From assembly GCF_003710985.1 (NCBI RefSeq), contig NZ_RHHT01000045.1, forward strand, positions 1-64,000: a DNA stretch of 64,000 nucleotides, written 5' to 3'. The translations under genes were made by a program, and so were the position numbers. The DNA comes from Brevibacillus panacihumi (GTDB lineage Bacteria; Bacillota; Bacilli; Brevibacillales; Brevibacillaceae). Positions 1-8,512 of the stretch are shown piece by piece. How positions within the stretch are numbered: the stretch's first letter is position 1; the number at the start of each line of letters is the position of its first letter. The notes beneath the pieces are model-generated. The model made no database searches. It had not been told where the DNA came from and saw only the letters and a list, made by a program, of their open reading frames with translations.

Positions 1-202
1 ACTGGTTCAAAGCTGGCAAATCATTAATGATAGACTCATCAACGCTTTCGCTGTTCAGTTTTCAAAGAGCATCCAATCGCCCGTAGGCGACCTTCTTATT
101 ATAACACCTTCACCGCAAGAGTGCAAGTGTTTTTTTGTAACCGCCAAACTTCGTTAGCGGCGACAAAATCTAATATAACAAAATCACCTACTCAAAGTCA
201 AG
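1..202 (-). promoter_or_regulatory. tandem promoters and leader of an rRNA operon leaving the window
   Basis: Read on the minus strand, two sigma-A promoters follow each other. P1 has TTGACT at 201-196 and TATATT at 177-172 (18-bp spacer). P2 has TTGCAC at 126-121 and a perfect TATAAT at 103-98 (17-bp spacer). Downstream lies a short GC stem at about 90-78, then a boxA-like TGCTCTTTGAAAACT segment near 73-59. This is the usual antitermination leader before a Firmicutes 16S gene. The 16S itself would start beyond position 1 and is not visible. Confidence 0.85.
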
Positions 203-375
203 ACCTTTTGAATCTTTTTTTCAAGATATTTTTAGTTGCACTGTCTTTTAGTGAGCAGAATTAGAGTATATATAAACAAACATGAGAAGTCAATAGTAAG
301 ATGCATACGTTTGGATGCTTTACTTCACACTATTTATTAAGCGTGCATTTCCCCAAACAATAAGGCGGTGAACTT

Positions 376-657
376 GTGGATCCTAAACCTACCTACCAAG
401 AATACGATAACCAGGATTATAGTGAGCTTTCTACTGTACAATCGCAAAGAAACGAAATCCTCCAGGAAGAGTTTCCCGAAGGTCCCTATGGTGCGGCTAC
501 AAATGAAGTGAGGCTGGGCAAGGCAACAGGCTGGGAACCCGGGCAGCATTCCACAAATACGCACTATACGTACGAAACCAGGCAGATGCATGAGGATTTG
601 CCCCGTCAGTACCCTGGTGCTCACCCCATTCATGACAACTCCACCGAAGAGGAATAA
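376..657 (+). CDS. hypothetical small acidic protein
   Basis: This encodes 93 residues starting at a GTG (MDPKPTYQEYDNQ). The ribosome site AAGGCGG at 362-368 decides the start. The protein is hydrophilic, rich in Glu, Tyr, Gln and Pro, with no signal peptide, membrane segment or cysteine. I do not recognise the family. It stands alone between the divergent rRNA promoters and a strong bidirectional terminator, so it is probably monocistronic. The good ribosome site, the terminator right behind the stop and the biased amino-acid composition argue that it is real. Function is unknown. Confidence 0.7.
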   Translation: MDPKPTYQEYDNQDYSELSTVQSQRNEILQEEFPEGPYGAATNEVRLGKATGWEPGQHSTNTHYTYETRQMHEDLPRQYPGAHPIHDNSTEEE

Positions 658-663
658 TCCAAA

Positions 664-706
664 ATACAGCAAGCCCCTACCTTATCAAAGTGGGGGCTTG
701 CTGTAT
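664..706. terminator. bidirectional intrinsic terminator
   Basis: A 17-bp stem (664-680 with 690-706, one G-T pair) closes a 9-nt loop. It lies between the convergent 376-657 gene and the FAH-family gene and can serve both. Confidence 0.85.
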
Positions 707-725
707 GAACTCGATATACTCTGCA

Positions 726-1508
726 TCACGCTTCCGCTTCTGCTTCGACTCGTGTCCTCAGAGTTCCAATCCCCTCAATCGTTACAGAAATTTCATCACC
801 GACTTGAAGCGCCCCTACACCTGGAGGAGTCCCTGTCAGGATGACATCCCCCGGCAGCAGAGTCATCACGGCCGATACGGCTTCCACCAGCTGCGGAACG
901 GTAAACACCATCTGATTCGTGTTGGAGTCCTGACGAACCTCTCCATTAACCCGTGTCACAATGCGCAGGTTTTGGTAATCCACTTTGGCAGCGATCGCCG
1001 GGCCGAGCGGACAGAACGTATCAAAGCTTTTCCCCCTGGTCCATTGCCCGTCCTTCATTTGCAAATCCCGTGCTGTAACATCAATTGCACACGTAAAGCC
1101 GAGGATATAGTCTTCCGCATCCGCTGCCTTGACTCGCTTCGCTTCCTTTTTGATGACGACAGCAAGTTCTCCTTCATAATGCAGATTTTCGGTCAGTTTT
1201 GGGTAGACAATCGGTTCCTCCGGTCCGACGACGGTTGTCGAGGGCTTGAGGAACATCAAAGGCTCAACCGGCAGCTCAAGCCCCATCTCTTCGGCATGAT
1301 CACGGTAATTGACGCCGATGCACACAACCTTGCTAGGTGTACTTGGAGCCAACAGGTTGACATCCCCCAGCGGCAGTTCCAAACCCGTCATGATTGGTTT
1401 GGCTGATTGAATCTTGTAGATGTCCCCTTCAATCACGCGAACCTTGTTCTCGTCTTCCACCATCCAGCCATGCTTGATCTTGCCATTGCGCTCATAGCGA
1501 ATAATCAT
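726..1508 (-). CDS. fumarylacetoacetate hydrolase (FAH) family protein
   Basis: The protein belongs to the FAH superfamily (hydrolases, decarboxylases and isomerases acting on beta-diketo acids or oxaloacetate). The core CIGVNYRDHAEE, the metal ligands in YEGELAVVI, a downstream Asp (AIDVTARDLQ) and the closing LTGTPPGVG motif are all present, so it should be an active metal-dependent enzyme. The substrate cannot be told from sequence. The frame opens upstream at 1529, but the ribosome site GGGAGGAAAAG sits 5' of the ATG at 1508, so I start there (260 residues). It is the last gene of an operon with thiI (36 bp upstream) and nifZ. Confidence 0.88.
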   Translation of the reverse strand: MIIRYERNGKIKHGWMVEDENKVRVIEGDIYKIQSAKPIMTGLELPLGDVNLLAPSTPSKVVCIGVNYRDHAEEMGLELPVEPLMFLKPSTTVVGPEEPIVYPKLTENLHYEGELAVVIKKEAKRVKAADAEDYILGFTCAIDVTARDLQMKDGQWTRGKSFDTFCPLGPAIAAKVDYQNLRIVTRVNGEVRQDSNTNQMVFTVPQLVEAVSAVMTLLPGDVILTGTPPGVGALQVGDEISVTIEGIGTLRTRVEAEAEA

Positions 1509-1543
1509 GCTCTTTTCCTCCCCCGACATGCCTTGTCTCTCGC

Positions 1544-2743
1544 TTAAAATAGATCGTTACTCTCCTCGCGCGGTTTGGATGTAATCTCTTCGATGACTGT
1601 TCCTTCCACCGCTGCCTCGACCAGTGCCTCTACATCCAATGCTTCCTCGAATCGCGCCGCCAGATAGGCTTTCGGTCTCGTCACCGGATTTTTTGGTGTA
1701 AATACGGTGCAGCAATCCTCATAAGGAAGGATGGACAGCTCATAGGTATCAATTTTTCTTGAAATATCGGTAATCTCGATTTTGTCCATCGCTACCAAGG
1801 GACGCAGCAGAGGAATCGAAATCACTTTATTGATTGTGTCCATGCTCTCCAAGGTCTGCGAAGCGACCTGACCCAGACTCTCTCCTGTAGCCAGTGCCTT
1901 GGCCCCGGTATTGGCTGCCACCCGTTCGGAGATCCGCATCATGAAGCGTCGCATGATTGTAATCAGATAGTCCTCGGGGCACTTTTCGCGGATCGCCGTC
2001 TGAATTTCCGTAAAAGGAACAACATGGAGCCGAACTGTGCCGCCCCATTTGGTCAGCTTATGTGCCAGATCACGGACTTTTTGCAGCGAGCGTTCACTGG
2101 TGAAGGGATAGCTGTGAAAATGGATGGCTTCCAACGTAACCCCGCGTTTGAGCATCATCCAGCCAGCCACCGGACTGTCGATTCCCCCTGAGAGCAAAAG
2201 CAGTACCTTTCCGCTCACTCCTACTGGCAAACCGCCAGGACCGGGGATCGTCTCACAACTGATATAGGTACCTTCTGTACGAATTTCGATATTTACGATT
2301 GCTTCCGGCTCGTGAACGTCCACCTTGATTTGCGGCAGAGCACGCAGAATATGCGTCCCCACGATGCGGTTCATCTCCATCGACGGCGTCGGATACCGCT
2401 TGTCCGCGCGGCGTGTCACGACACGGAACGTCCGCGGCTGCGGGTCCATCTGGCGGATCAACTCTAGCGCCCTGGTCTTGATCGTCTCCAGGTCAGGCTC
2501 GACGTGGATCGTAGGGCTGAACGAGGAGATTCCGAATACGCGTTTGAGCCGCTCCATGACTTCATACGCATCCTCTCCGTGCAGCTCCACATACATCCGC
2601 CCGTAATTGCGGCGCACCTTTACCTTGAAAAAGGAGCGCAAGACGCTTTTTACGCTACGAGCCAAGGCCTCCTCAAATTGATCGCGATTGCGTCCCTTCA
2701 AGGCAAGCTCGCCATAGCGAATCAAAATTACATCGTAGTTCAT
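1544..2743 (-). CDS. thiI: tRNA 4-thiouridine synthetase / thiamine sulfur transferase ThiI
   Basis: ThiI adenylates U8 of tRNA and transfers sulfur to it; it can also feed thiamine thiazole synthesis. The 399 residues show an N-terminal ferredoxin-like and THUMP region (about 1-165), then the PP-loop ATP-pyrophosphatase domain with signature LLLSGGIDSPVAGW near residue 180. As in most Bacillales the C-terminal rhodanese domain is missing, so the sulfur must come from a dedicated cysteine desulfurase, encoded directly upstream. The ribosome site AAGGAGA precedes the ATG at 2743. Operon: nifZ-thiI-FAH, the first two in the order known from B. subtilis. Confidence 0.96.
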   Translation of the reverse strand: MNYDVILIRYGELALKGRNRDQFEEALARSVKSVLRSFFKVKVRRNYGRMYVELHGEDAYEVMERLKRVFGISSFSPTIHVEPDLETIKTRALELIRQMDPQPRTFRVVTRRADKRYPTPSMEMNRIVGTHILRALPQIKVDVHEPEAIVNIEIRTEGTYISCETIPGPGGLPVGVSGKVLLLLSGGIDSPVAGWMMLKRGVTLEAIHFHSYPFTSERSLQKVRDLAHKLTKWGGTVRLHVVPFTEIQTAIREKCPEDYLITIMRRFMMRISERVAANTGAKALATGESLGQVASQTLESMDTINKVISIPLLRPLVAMDKIEITDISRKIDTYELSILPYEDCCTVFTPKNPVTRPKAYLAARFEEALDVEALVEAAVEGTVIEEITSKPREESNDLF

Positions 2744-2773
2744 GACAGTCTCCTTCTCTATTTCCCTAAATTT

Positions 2774-3916
2774 TTATTTCATATAAGATCGCAATGTTTT
2801 CACACAAATCCGCAATGCCTCGATAAACTGCGCAACCTCTTCGGCTGTATTGTCGCGACCGAGACTGATGCGCAATGAAGAAGAAGCACATTCAGTCCCC
2901 ACCCCGATCGCCATGAGGACTCGACTGGGTTCGTTCGCCTTGGAGGAGCAGGCCGATTTGGTGGAGACGAGAAAACCCCGTTCTTCGAGGGCATGCAATA
3001 GCACCTCTGCCTTCACTCCCGGAACAGACAGATTCATAATATGCGGCGCTGTTCCTTTTTCCGGCGTATTGACCTGAATCCCTTCGATCGGGGATACTCC
3101 CTCCCGCAGCTGTTCAAGCAGACGCTGCAGTCGCGATGGTTCATCTGCGCCCGACTCCTGCAGCAGGCGGAACGCTTTTGCCAATCCTGCGATTGCCGGC
3201 AGATTTTCTGTACCGGAGCGAACCCCTGCCTCCTGTCCGCCGCCTGTGAGCAGCGGTTGGATAATCAAGCCTTCCCTTTTATAGAGAATGCCGATGCCGC
3301 GAGGACCATGGAATTTATGAGCAGACAGGCTCAGCAGGTCAATCCCGGATTCTTTGATCCGCAGCGGAACCTTGCCGATCCCTTGCACCGCATCGACATG
3401 GAAAAGAACCTTGGGAAATTGCTTGAGCCACTTTCCAATTTCCTCGACTGGCTGTATCGTGCCCAACTCATTATTTACATGCATGACGGAGACGAGAATC
3501 GTATCAGGCCGCATAGCCTTTTGTACGTCTGCCAAGGATACTCGTCCTTCACGATCAACTGGCAAATAGGTCACGGAAAAGCCCATCGACTCCAGTTGCT
3601 TGCAGACGTCATACACGGCGGGATGCTCAATCTGCGTCGTGATGATATGCTTCCCTCTGCTTTGATATTGGAAGGCGACACCTTTGATCGCCGCATTGTT
3701 GCTCTCCGTCCCGCCTGAAGTAAAAAAGATCTCGCTCGGCTTGCAGCCCAGATATCCGGCAGCTACAGCCCGCGCTTGGTTCAGAATATTTTCTGCTTCT
3801 ACGCCTTTGCGATGGAGAGAAGACGGATTGCCATAATAGCTTGCCATCGCCTTGCTCATCGTCTCAATGACCTGTGGATGGGGACGGGTAGTCGCACTGT
3901 TATCGAAATAAATCAC
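2774..3916 (-). CDS. nifZ: cysteine desulfurase partner of ThiI (NifZ/IscS-like)
   Basis: This is a class V aminotransferase-fold, PLP-dependent enzyme that takes sulfur from L-cysteine and forms a protein persulfide. Visible are the start motif IYFDNSATTRPHP, the HIITTQIEHPAV block, the PLP lysine motif SAHKFHGPRG and the active-site cysteine loop STKSACSSK. The open frame reaches back to 3964, but the ribosome site AAAGGTG points to a GTG at 3916 (VIYFDNSATT), which matches family N-termini and gives 380 residues. In B. subtilis the homologue NifZ serves ThiI and lies beside it, as here (30-bp gap). Confidence 0.94.
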   Translation of the reverse strand: MIYFDNSATTRPHPQVIETMSKAMASYYGNPSSLHRKGVEAENILNQARAVAAGYLGCKPSEIFFTSGGTESNNAAIKGVAFQYQSRGKHIITTQIEHPAVYDVCKQLESMGFSVTYLPVDREGRVSLADVQKAMRPDTILVSVMHVNNELGTIQPVEEIGKWLKQFPKVLFHVDAVQGIGKVPLRIKESGIDLLSLSAHKFHGPRGIGILYKREGLIIQPLLTGGGQEAGVRSGTENLPAIAGLAKAFRLLQESGADEPSRLQRLLEQLREGVSPIEGIQVNTPEKGTAPHIMNLSVPGVKAEVLLHALEERGFLVSTKSACSSKANEPSRVLMAIGVGTECASSSLRISLGRDNTAEEVAQFIEALRICVKTLRSYMK

Positions 3917-4118
3917 TTGCCTACACCTTTCTTGGGGCATCTGCCCTAGTCTACGCTTCATCATAACATGACTTTTCCCTGATCACATATAGCCAAAAAT
4001 CATGTCTGCTCTCTATTTTCCCCACCTTTTGCTGCTGCCATATCCTTTTTCGGTCCATGATTGAGCGTTTGTTCACAATCCGTTCACGAAGTAACCGCTT
4101 ACACCCATAAATAGGCTC

Positions 4119-4147
4119 TTTACATCGGCAATGCCTTTCTTTAGAAT
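4119..4147 (+). promoter_or_regulatory. sigma-A promoter of the 49-residue protein
   Basis: TTTACA (4119-4124) and TAGAAT (4142-4147) are separated by 17 bp. They lie 50 bp upstream of the small gene at 4197. The rest of the 280-bp gap back to nifZ shows no gene. Confidence 0.5.
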
Positions 4148-4196
4148 AGTCAATAAATTTAGATAAAAACAAAAAACAACTTAGGAGAGAGCAACC

Positions 4197-4346
4197 ATGA
4201 CGACGCAAGCCATGCAAGAAAAAATCAGCAAAATGGAAGCAGAGATAAAAAAACTGCAAGCCGAATTAGCCAAAATGAACAAAAAAAATACACCTCGCTT
4301 CGAACGCTCAGAAATTGCCTATCTCAACGAAGTGTACAACGGGTAA
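4197..4346 (+). CDS. small coiled-coil protein, function unknown
   Basis: This is a 49-residue protein (MTTQAMQEKISKMEAEIK...). Residues 6-30 form one amphipathic, Lys/Glu-rich coiled-coil helix with heptad-spaced Ile/Met/Leu/Ala. A short basic and polar tail follows, ending in AYLNEVYNG. The ribosome site AGGAGA at 4183-4188 is well placed, a promoter is visible upstream, and a terminator stem follows the stop. I do not recognise a named family. Its size and helix suggest an oligomerising or partner-binding protein, which is inference only. Confidence 0.75.
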   Translation: MTTQAMQEKISKMEAEIKKLQAELAKMNKKNTPRFERSEIAYLNEVYNG

Positions 4347-4361
4347 TGTTCTGTTTTCTTA

Positions 4362-4415
4362 AAAAAGCTACAGCGTGACGCTTCGCTCTCGCATCGACCG
4401 AGCAAGCATCACGCT
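4362..4415 (-). terminator. intrinsic terminator after dapF
   Basis: On the minus strand a 12-bp stem (4415-4404 with 4383-4372, one mismatch) with a smaller nested stem is followed by GTAGC and a run of six T. It sits just downstream of the dapF stop. Confidence 0.75.
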
Positions 4416-4429
4416 ATATTTGTGTCCAT

Positions 4430-5290
4430 CTATTTGTAAGGAATCGGCCCCCGGTAGACACCAGAAAAAACTTCTTCCGCCGGACCCGTCATGATGACGC
4501 GGTTGTCACTCTCACGCCATTCAATGAACAGATCCCCGCCAGCGAGATGAACCGTTACTTCCCGGTCCGTCTTCCCTCTGAGGCAAGCTGCTACAGCCGC
4601 AGCGCATGCCCCGGTCCCACAGGCAAGTGTCACGCCAGTCCCCCGCTCCCAAACGCGGAATTCGATTTCCTCCCGATTCAATACCTGAATGAACTCGACA
4701 TTGGTCCGCTCCGGGAACCACTCGTGAAACTCCACTTGAGGACCGTACAGCCGGACATCCTCATCCCGAATCTCATCCACGAACAGAACAGCATGGGGAT
4801 TGCCCATCGAAACAGCCGTCATGGTAAAGGAAGCATCGGCGAGATCAATCACTTCTTCTACGGCCCGTTCCTCGGGAATGCCCGTCATCGGAATCGCTGA
4901 TCGCTCAAAGCGCGGTTCGCCCATATCGATGCTGACCTGATCCACTTTTCCATCCGGACCTACCGACACGACAGGAGCCATGATTCCGCCTAATGTCTCC
5001 ACCGTGAACCTCGTCTCTTGGGTCAATCCATGGTCGAATACATACTTGCTCACGCAGCGAAGTCCATTCCCGCAGTTTTTCGCTTCGCTCCCGTCATTGT
5101 TGAAGACGCGCATCCGGAAATCTGCCCGCTCCGAAGGAAGAATCAGGATGAGGCCATCTCCCCCGATCCCGAAGTGGCGGTCACTCACCTGCCGAGCCAG
5201 CTCAGGCAGGTCCACACGGCTCACATCTTCCTCAAAACAGTTGACATACACGTAGTCGTTGCCTAATCCATGCATCTTCGTGAACTTCAT
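4430..5290 (-). CDS. dapF: diaminopimelate epimerase
   Basis: DapF interconverts LL- and meso-diaminopimelate, needed for lysine and peptidoglycan. It is a PLP-independent two-cysteine racemase. The first catalytic cysteine is in NNDGSEAKNCGNGLR (about residue 73) and the second in LACGTGACAAAV (about residue 223). The N-terminus MKFTKMHGLGNDYVYVN is typical. At 286 residues it is full length. The start has the ribosome site GAGGAGTAGAGGA. It is monocistronic with its own terminator and diverges from the yjjX-type gene. Confidence 0.96.
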   Translation of the reverse strand: MKFTKMHGLGNDYVYVNCFEEDVSRVDLPELARQVSDRHFGIGGDGLILILPSERADFRMRVFNNDGSEAKNCGNGLRCVSKYVFDHGLTQETRFTVETLGGIMAPVVSVGPDGKVDQVSIDMGEPRFERSAIPMTGIPEERAVEEVIDLADASFTMTAVSMGNPHAVLFVDEIRDEDVRLYGPQVEFHEWFPERTNVEFIQVLNREEIEFRVWERGTGVTLACGTGACAAAVAACLRGKTDREVTVHLAGGDLFIEWRESDNRVIMTGPAEEVFSGVYRGPIPYK

Positions 5291-5429
5291 TCCTCTACTC
5301 CTCTTTTTCTTTGTTTAGGTCGGTTTTGTTTGTATGAATAATCTTAACATATCGGTCAACCTTCGTGGAGAAAACTGTAGAATGGTATACTACTCCTAAA
5401 ATGAATGACTGGAAAAGGAGTTCGATTAC

Positions 5430-5990
5430 ATGGATTATTCCCAATTTCGCTATGCTCTGGGAACCCAAAATGCTGCCAAAAGGCGCGCGGTAGTGCAGGC
5501 AACCGGAGTCGAACCGACTTGTCTGTCCGTTCCTTCCGGGGTATCGGGCCAGCCCATGTCCGAAGAAGAGACAATCCAAGGAGCGATCAATCGCGCAAAA
5601 GCCGTGCTGGACAAGCTCCCCGATCACCATATCGGTCTGGGTCTGGAAGGCGGTTTGATGCTCGACCAAGCATACACCCAGCAGTGGTACCTGATCTCCA
5701 TCTGCGCTGCCTGGGATGGCAAACAGTTGTTTTTGGGAAAAGGACTCAGCTTTCCGATTCCCCTTCAGGCTGCACAGCGAATCGTACAGGAAGGCATCGA
5801 GCTTAGTACCGTCATTGATGAATGGGGCAACACGACAGGCAGCAATCAACAGGGAGGGGCGTATGCCTTGTTGACAGAAGGCCGCATCCAGCGCGCAGAC
5901 GTGTTCCAGCAAGCCGTGACGGCTGCCATTACTCCGTTAATTTCTCCGCTGTACAAGCCTGTAGACAGACAAAAACCTCTCCAGCCATAG
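5430..5990 (+). CDS. yjjX: inosine/xanthosine triphosphatase (DUF84, YjjX family)
   Basis: YjjX-type proteins hydrolyse non-canonical purine triphosphates such as ITP and XTP. The start YALGTQNAAKRRAVVQA contains the family's T-x-N-x-x-K motif. The acidic SEEETIQGAINRAKA helix and the LGLEGG strand are also characteristic. At 186 residues it matches the family. The ribosome site AAAAGGAG (5413-5420) precedes the ATG. It diverges from dapF (139 bp) and its stop lies inside a terminator shared with the convergent neighbour. Confidence 0.88.
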   Translation: MDYSQFRYALGTQNAAKRRAVVQATGVEPTCLSVPSGVSGQPMSEEETIQGAINRAKAVLDKLPDHHIGLGLEGGLMLDQAYTQQWYLISICAAWDGKQLFLGKGLSFPIPLQAAQRIVQEGIELSTVIDEWGNTTGSNQQGGAYALLTEGRIQRADVFQQAVTAAITPLISPLYKPVDRQKPLQP

Positions 5991-6001
5991 GAGAGGTTTT
6001 G
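5971..6001. terminator. bidirectional terminator
   Basis: AAACCTCTCC pairs with GGAGAGGTTT over a short loop, with A and T runs on either side. The yjjX stop codon lies in the loop. It serves yjjX and the convergent DUF4190 gene. Confidence 0.85.
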
Positions 6002-6027
6002 TCCGCGGGTTTTGATGTGCTGGCAGG

Positions 6028-6603
6028 TTATCGCGTCGTAAAGTACGGATAGATAACCAGGGCACCCAAAATACCAGCCGCCCCGAGTACGATCGCCCAT
6101 ACTCCCGTCATTTTCGCATCGCGGCGATAGGCGACAATCCCCAGCACAATCCCCACAATTCCGAGCAGGTATGGCCACATAAACAAAGAAAGAATAGACA
6201 GCACAAGCCCAGTGATTCCGATGCCTTTGGCTCCTGCTTTCGGGCTTCCATCGATTTCCTGGTCGTCTGCCCGTCGCGAGCGCGGAATCGGCTCGGCTAT
6301 TTCTGCCGCTGACTCGACATCATTGTCGCGTACGTTCGAAGCCGTAAAGGGCTTCTCCTCCGTACCTCTTTCTTCACTCATCCCTGTCTGCCCGGCTTCC
6401 TCACCAACCAGTTCACCTGTGTAGCGTTCTGTCTGTGTATACGGATCATACTCGATGCGTCGCTTGGCATTCGCTTCGCCATCAGTCAGGGCAGCGCTTG
6501 TCCATGTATCGGCTGCGAACTCCGTATCATGCAGATCGACTGTCTCAGAAAAACCGGTATCTTCCTTGCGCCTCGCAGTCATACGTTCATCTTGGTCCGT
6601 CAT
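6028..6603 (-). CDS. DUF4190-type membrane protein
   Basis: The protein has 191 residues. About 1-125 are hydrophilic, charged and low in complexity (Glu, Arg, Thr), probably cytoplasmic and disordered. Residues 126-189 hold two to three membrane segments in the glycine-rich pattern GITGLVLSILSLF ... GIVGIVLGIVAYRRD ... GAAGILGAL typical of DUF4190. The ribosome site AAGGGG lies upstream of the ATG at 6603. Function of the family is unknown. It is monocistronic and convergent with yjjX. Confidence 0.75.
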   Translation of the reverse strand: MTDQDERMTARRKEDTGFSETVDLHDTEFAADTWTSAALTDGEANAKRRIEYDPYTQTERYTGELVGEEAGQTGMSEERGTEEKPFTASNVRDNDVESAAEIAEPIPRSRRADDQEIDGSPKAGAKGIGITGLVLSILSLFMWPYLLGIVGIVLGIVAYRRDAKMTGVWAIVLGAAGILGALVIYPYFTTR

Positions 6604-6697
6604 GGCATGCTCAGCCCCTTTTGGAAAAGGATTTGTTGGTGAAGGAAGTAGCCTTATTCTCTGCCTTGGGTGTACAATTTAATCGGGAGGCGAGAGG

Positions 6698-7288
6698 ATG
6701 AATTCAGATAAAGTCCTAACCATTGGCATTGATATTGACGGTACAGTAACCTCACCAAGCAGTATTGTACCTCTCATGAATGAAAGCTTTGGAAGAAATT
6801 TACGCTATGAAGATTGCCTGGAGTACAACCTGGCCAATATTTACAAGATTACCGACGAGGAATTTGCCGACTGGCTGGATCAGTACGGCGAACGGCTTTA
6901 TAATGAGGCTCCTATTCACGGAACGGCTGATCAAATCCTGCGGGGCTGGCATCAGGAGCATAAGCTGATCTATATCAGCGCGAGGGAAGATCGACACCGA
7001 GAAGTAACCTTAAACTGGTTTTCCCGTTACCATATTCCCTACGATGAAGTGGATTTGATCGGTTCTCACGACAAGCTGGCCTCAGCACGAAAATGGGAAG
7101 TCAATCTGTTCCTCGAGGATCGCTTGGAGAATGCTCTGCAATTGTCAGAAGAACTGGAAATTCCCGTATTTTTGTTTGATACTCCCTACAACCAGGGAAC
7201 TTTGCCAGATTTGATTCACCGGGTCTATACCTGGGAGGAAGTAAACGACAAGATAAAGAAGCTTTTCCCTCATACTGCTTTTCGTTAA
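6698..7288 (+). CDS. yqfW: 5'-nucleotidase-like HAD hydrolase (YqfW/NT5C family)
   Basis: This is a HAD-superfamily phosphatase of the 5'(3')-deoxyribonucleotidase group. Motif I is IGIDIDGTVT (nucleophile and acid-base Asp), motif II is the Ser in LIYISAREDR, the Lys lies in SHDKLASARKW, and motif III is LFLEDRLENA. All catalytic positions are present. The length of 196 residues fits B. subtilis YqfW, a putative nucleotidase. The start follows the ribosome site GGGAGGCGAGAGG. The in vivo substrate (nucleoside monophosphates or another small phosphate) is not known. Confidence 0.85.
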   Translation: MNSDKVLTIGIDIDGTVTSPSSIVPLMNESFGRNLRYEDCLEYNLANIYKITDEEFADWLDQYGERLYNEAPIHGTADQILRGWHQEHKLIYISAREDRHREVTLNWFSRYHIPYDEVDLIGSHDKLASARKWEVNLFLEDRLENALQLSEELEIPVFLFDTPYNQGTLPDLIHRVYTWEEVNDKIKKLFPHTAFR

Positions 7289-7293
7289 TACAG

Positions 7294-7335
7294 TGAAAAG
7301 ACGTACCACTCCATTGGAGGATACGTCTTTTCTAG
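7294..7335. terminator. bidirectional terminator
   Basis: GAAAAGACGTA pairs with TACGTCTTTTC, with an inner CCACTCC/GGAGG extension. It lies between the convergent yqfW-type and DUF1540 genes. Confidence 0.85.
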
Positions 7336-7344
7336 CGCAAGGGT

Positions 7345-7581
7345 TTACTTGCTTTTGGAATCTTTGGGTTTAAACGTCAGACAACAGGTTTGGGAAGAAG
7401 ATTTCGCGGTATCCTGATGGCTGGTTTGCGTACTGCTGCCACCACTATACTCGCCTGCAAATTCTACATCGAGGTTTTGTTTTGCGTGCGCATCGATTTC
7501 AACCAGGATCGCATCAGCGCTGCATTTGTTGCCCTCTGCCCAATAAGTACAGTTGGCTACACTGCAATTTACTGTCGGCAT
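7345..7581 (-). CDS. DUF1540 small cysteine protein
   Basis: The protein has 78 residues (MPTVNCSVANCTYWAEGNKC...). The Cys pattern C-x4-C-x8-C near the N-terminus followed by ADAILVEID matches DUF1540, and a CC pair near the C-terminus adds possible metal ligands. The middle is a Ser/Thr/Gln-rich linker. The frame opens at a GTG at 7590, but the ribosome site AGGGGG is 8 nt before the ATG at 7581, which I prefer. DUF1540 proteins are common in spore formers; their role is unknown and metal binding is an inference. Confidence 0.82.
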   Translation of the reverse strand: MPTVNCSVANCTYWAEGNKCSADAILVEIDAHAKQNLDVEFAGEYSGGSSTQTSHQDTAKSSSQTCCLTFKPKDSKSK

Positions 7582-7735
7582 TCCTATCACCCCCTAGGGG
7601 CTATCCTTCACCTTCACCATCCAGCTTATACTTGGCAAACACCGACACGATTATTAGAAAAACGTGGCTGACGCCCATGTCCAATAACAAAACGTGTCTA
7701 CATTCTCAGAAAGTTGAAAAGGAGACTTCCTCTTC

Positions 7736-8512
7736 ATGACTTCTCGTGTCGTCGTCATTACCGGAGCCACAGGCGGGCTTGGCCGCGCGCTCGTCCAGCT
7801 CCATCTGAATAAAGGCGATCTGGTCATCGCAACAGGCCGCCGTGAACAAGCGCTAGCTGCCTTGTCCCGGCACTTCCCTGCTGCCGATCAGCTGCATACC
7901 TACACGCTCGATGTGAGCAGCAATGAAGCGGTGCGCCAATTTGTCGCGTGGGTGCAGGTCCGTTTTGGACATTGCGATATTTTGTACAACAATGCGGGCA
8001 CAGCCGTTTTCACACCGCTGACAGACATGCGGCTGGAGGAATTGGATGAGACTTTGCTCACCAACATCGCGGGAGTCATGTATCTGACACGGGCTTTTTT
8101 GCCGATGATGCTGCAGGCCCGCTCCGGACAAATCGTCAATATCGCCTCCTTGGCTGGACAGGTAGCGACAGCCAAAGCAGCCGTCTACGCAGCCAGCAAA
8201 GCGGCGGTGATCCGCTTCAGCGAAGGGCTTCGCCATGAGCTTGCAGGAACCGGCGTCAGCGTCACGTGCGCCATGCCCGGTCCGATCGACACGCCTTTTT
8301 TGGATCGTGCCGATCACACGGGAGCCTACCGCGACAAGGTGCGCCGCTACCTGCTCACACCGGAACAGACAGCGGAACGAATAGGGAGGGCAGTGGAAAA
8401 AAAGCAGCCTGAGGTCGCCATGCCCCTACGCCTTTCTTTCCTCTCCCAGCTCTACGCCCTCCTGCCCCACTGGTTGAAGCGAATCGCCGCCCCGCTGATC
8501 AACCGCAAGTGA
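7736..8512 (+). CDS. short-chain dehydrogenase/reductase (SDR)
   Basis: This is a classical SDR oxidoreductase of 258 residues with a Rossmann fold. The cofactor motif TGATGGLGRAL, the NNAG strand motif, the catalytic Ser (IASLAG) and YAASK (Tyr/Lys) are all visible. The Arg after beta-2 (ATGRREQ) favours NADP(H). The substrate is unknown. The ribosome site AAAGGAGAC is in place. Its last 87 bp overlap, tail to tail, the 3' end of the MFS gene on the other strand. Confidence 0.9.
   Translation: MTSRVVVITGATGGLGRALVQLHLNKGDLVIATGRREQALAALSRHFPAADQLHTYTLDVSSNEAVRQFVAWVQVRFGHCDILYNNAGTAVFTPLTDMRLEELDETLLTNIAGVMYLTRAFLPMMLQARSGQIVNIASLAGQVATAKAAVYAASKAAVIRFSEGLRHELAGTGVSVTCAMPGPIDTPFLDRADHTGAYRDKVRRYLLTPEQTAERIGRAVEKKQPEVAMPLRLSFLSQLYALLPHWLKRIAAPLINRK

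Noticed and set aside
690-1406. 238-residue open frame on the plus strand
   Set aside because: It lies wholly antisense to the FAH gene, which has clear motifs and a ribosome site. Its protein is Arg/His/Cys rich without fold features.
3951-4259. 102-residue open frame on the minus strand upstream of nifZ
   Set aside because: No ribosome site; it overlaps the well-supported 49-residue gene and its promoter on the other strand.
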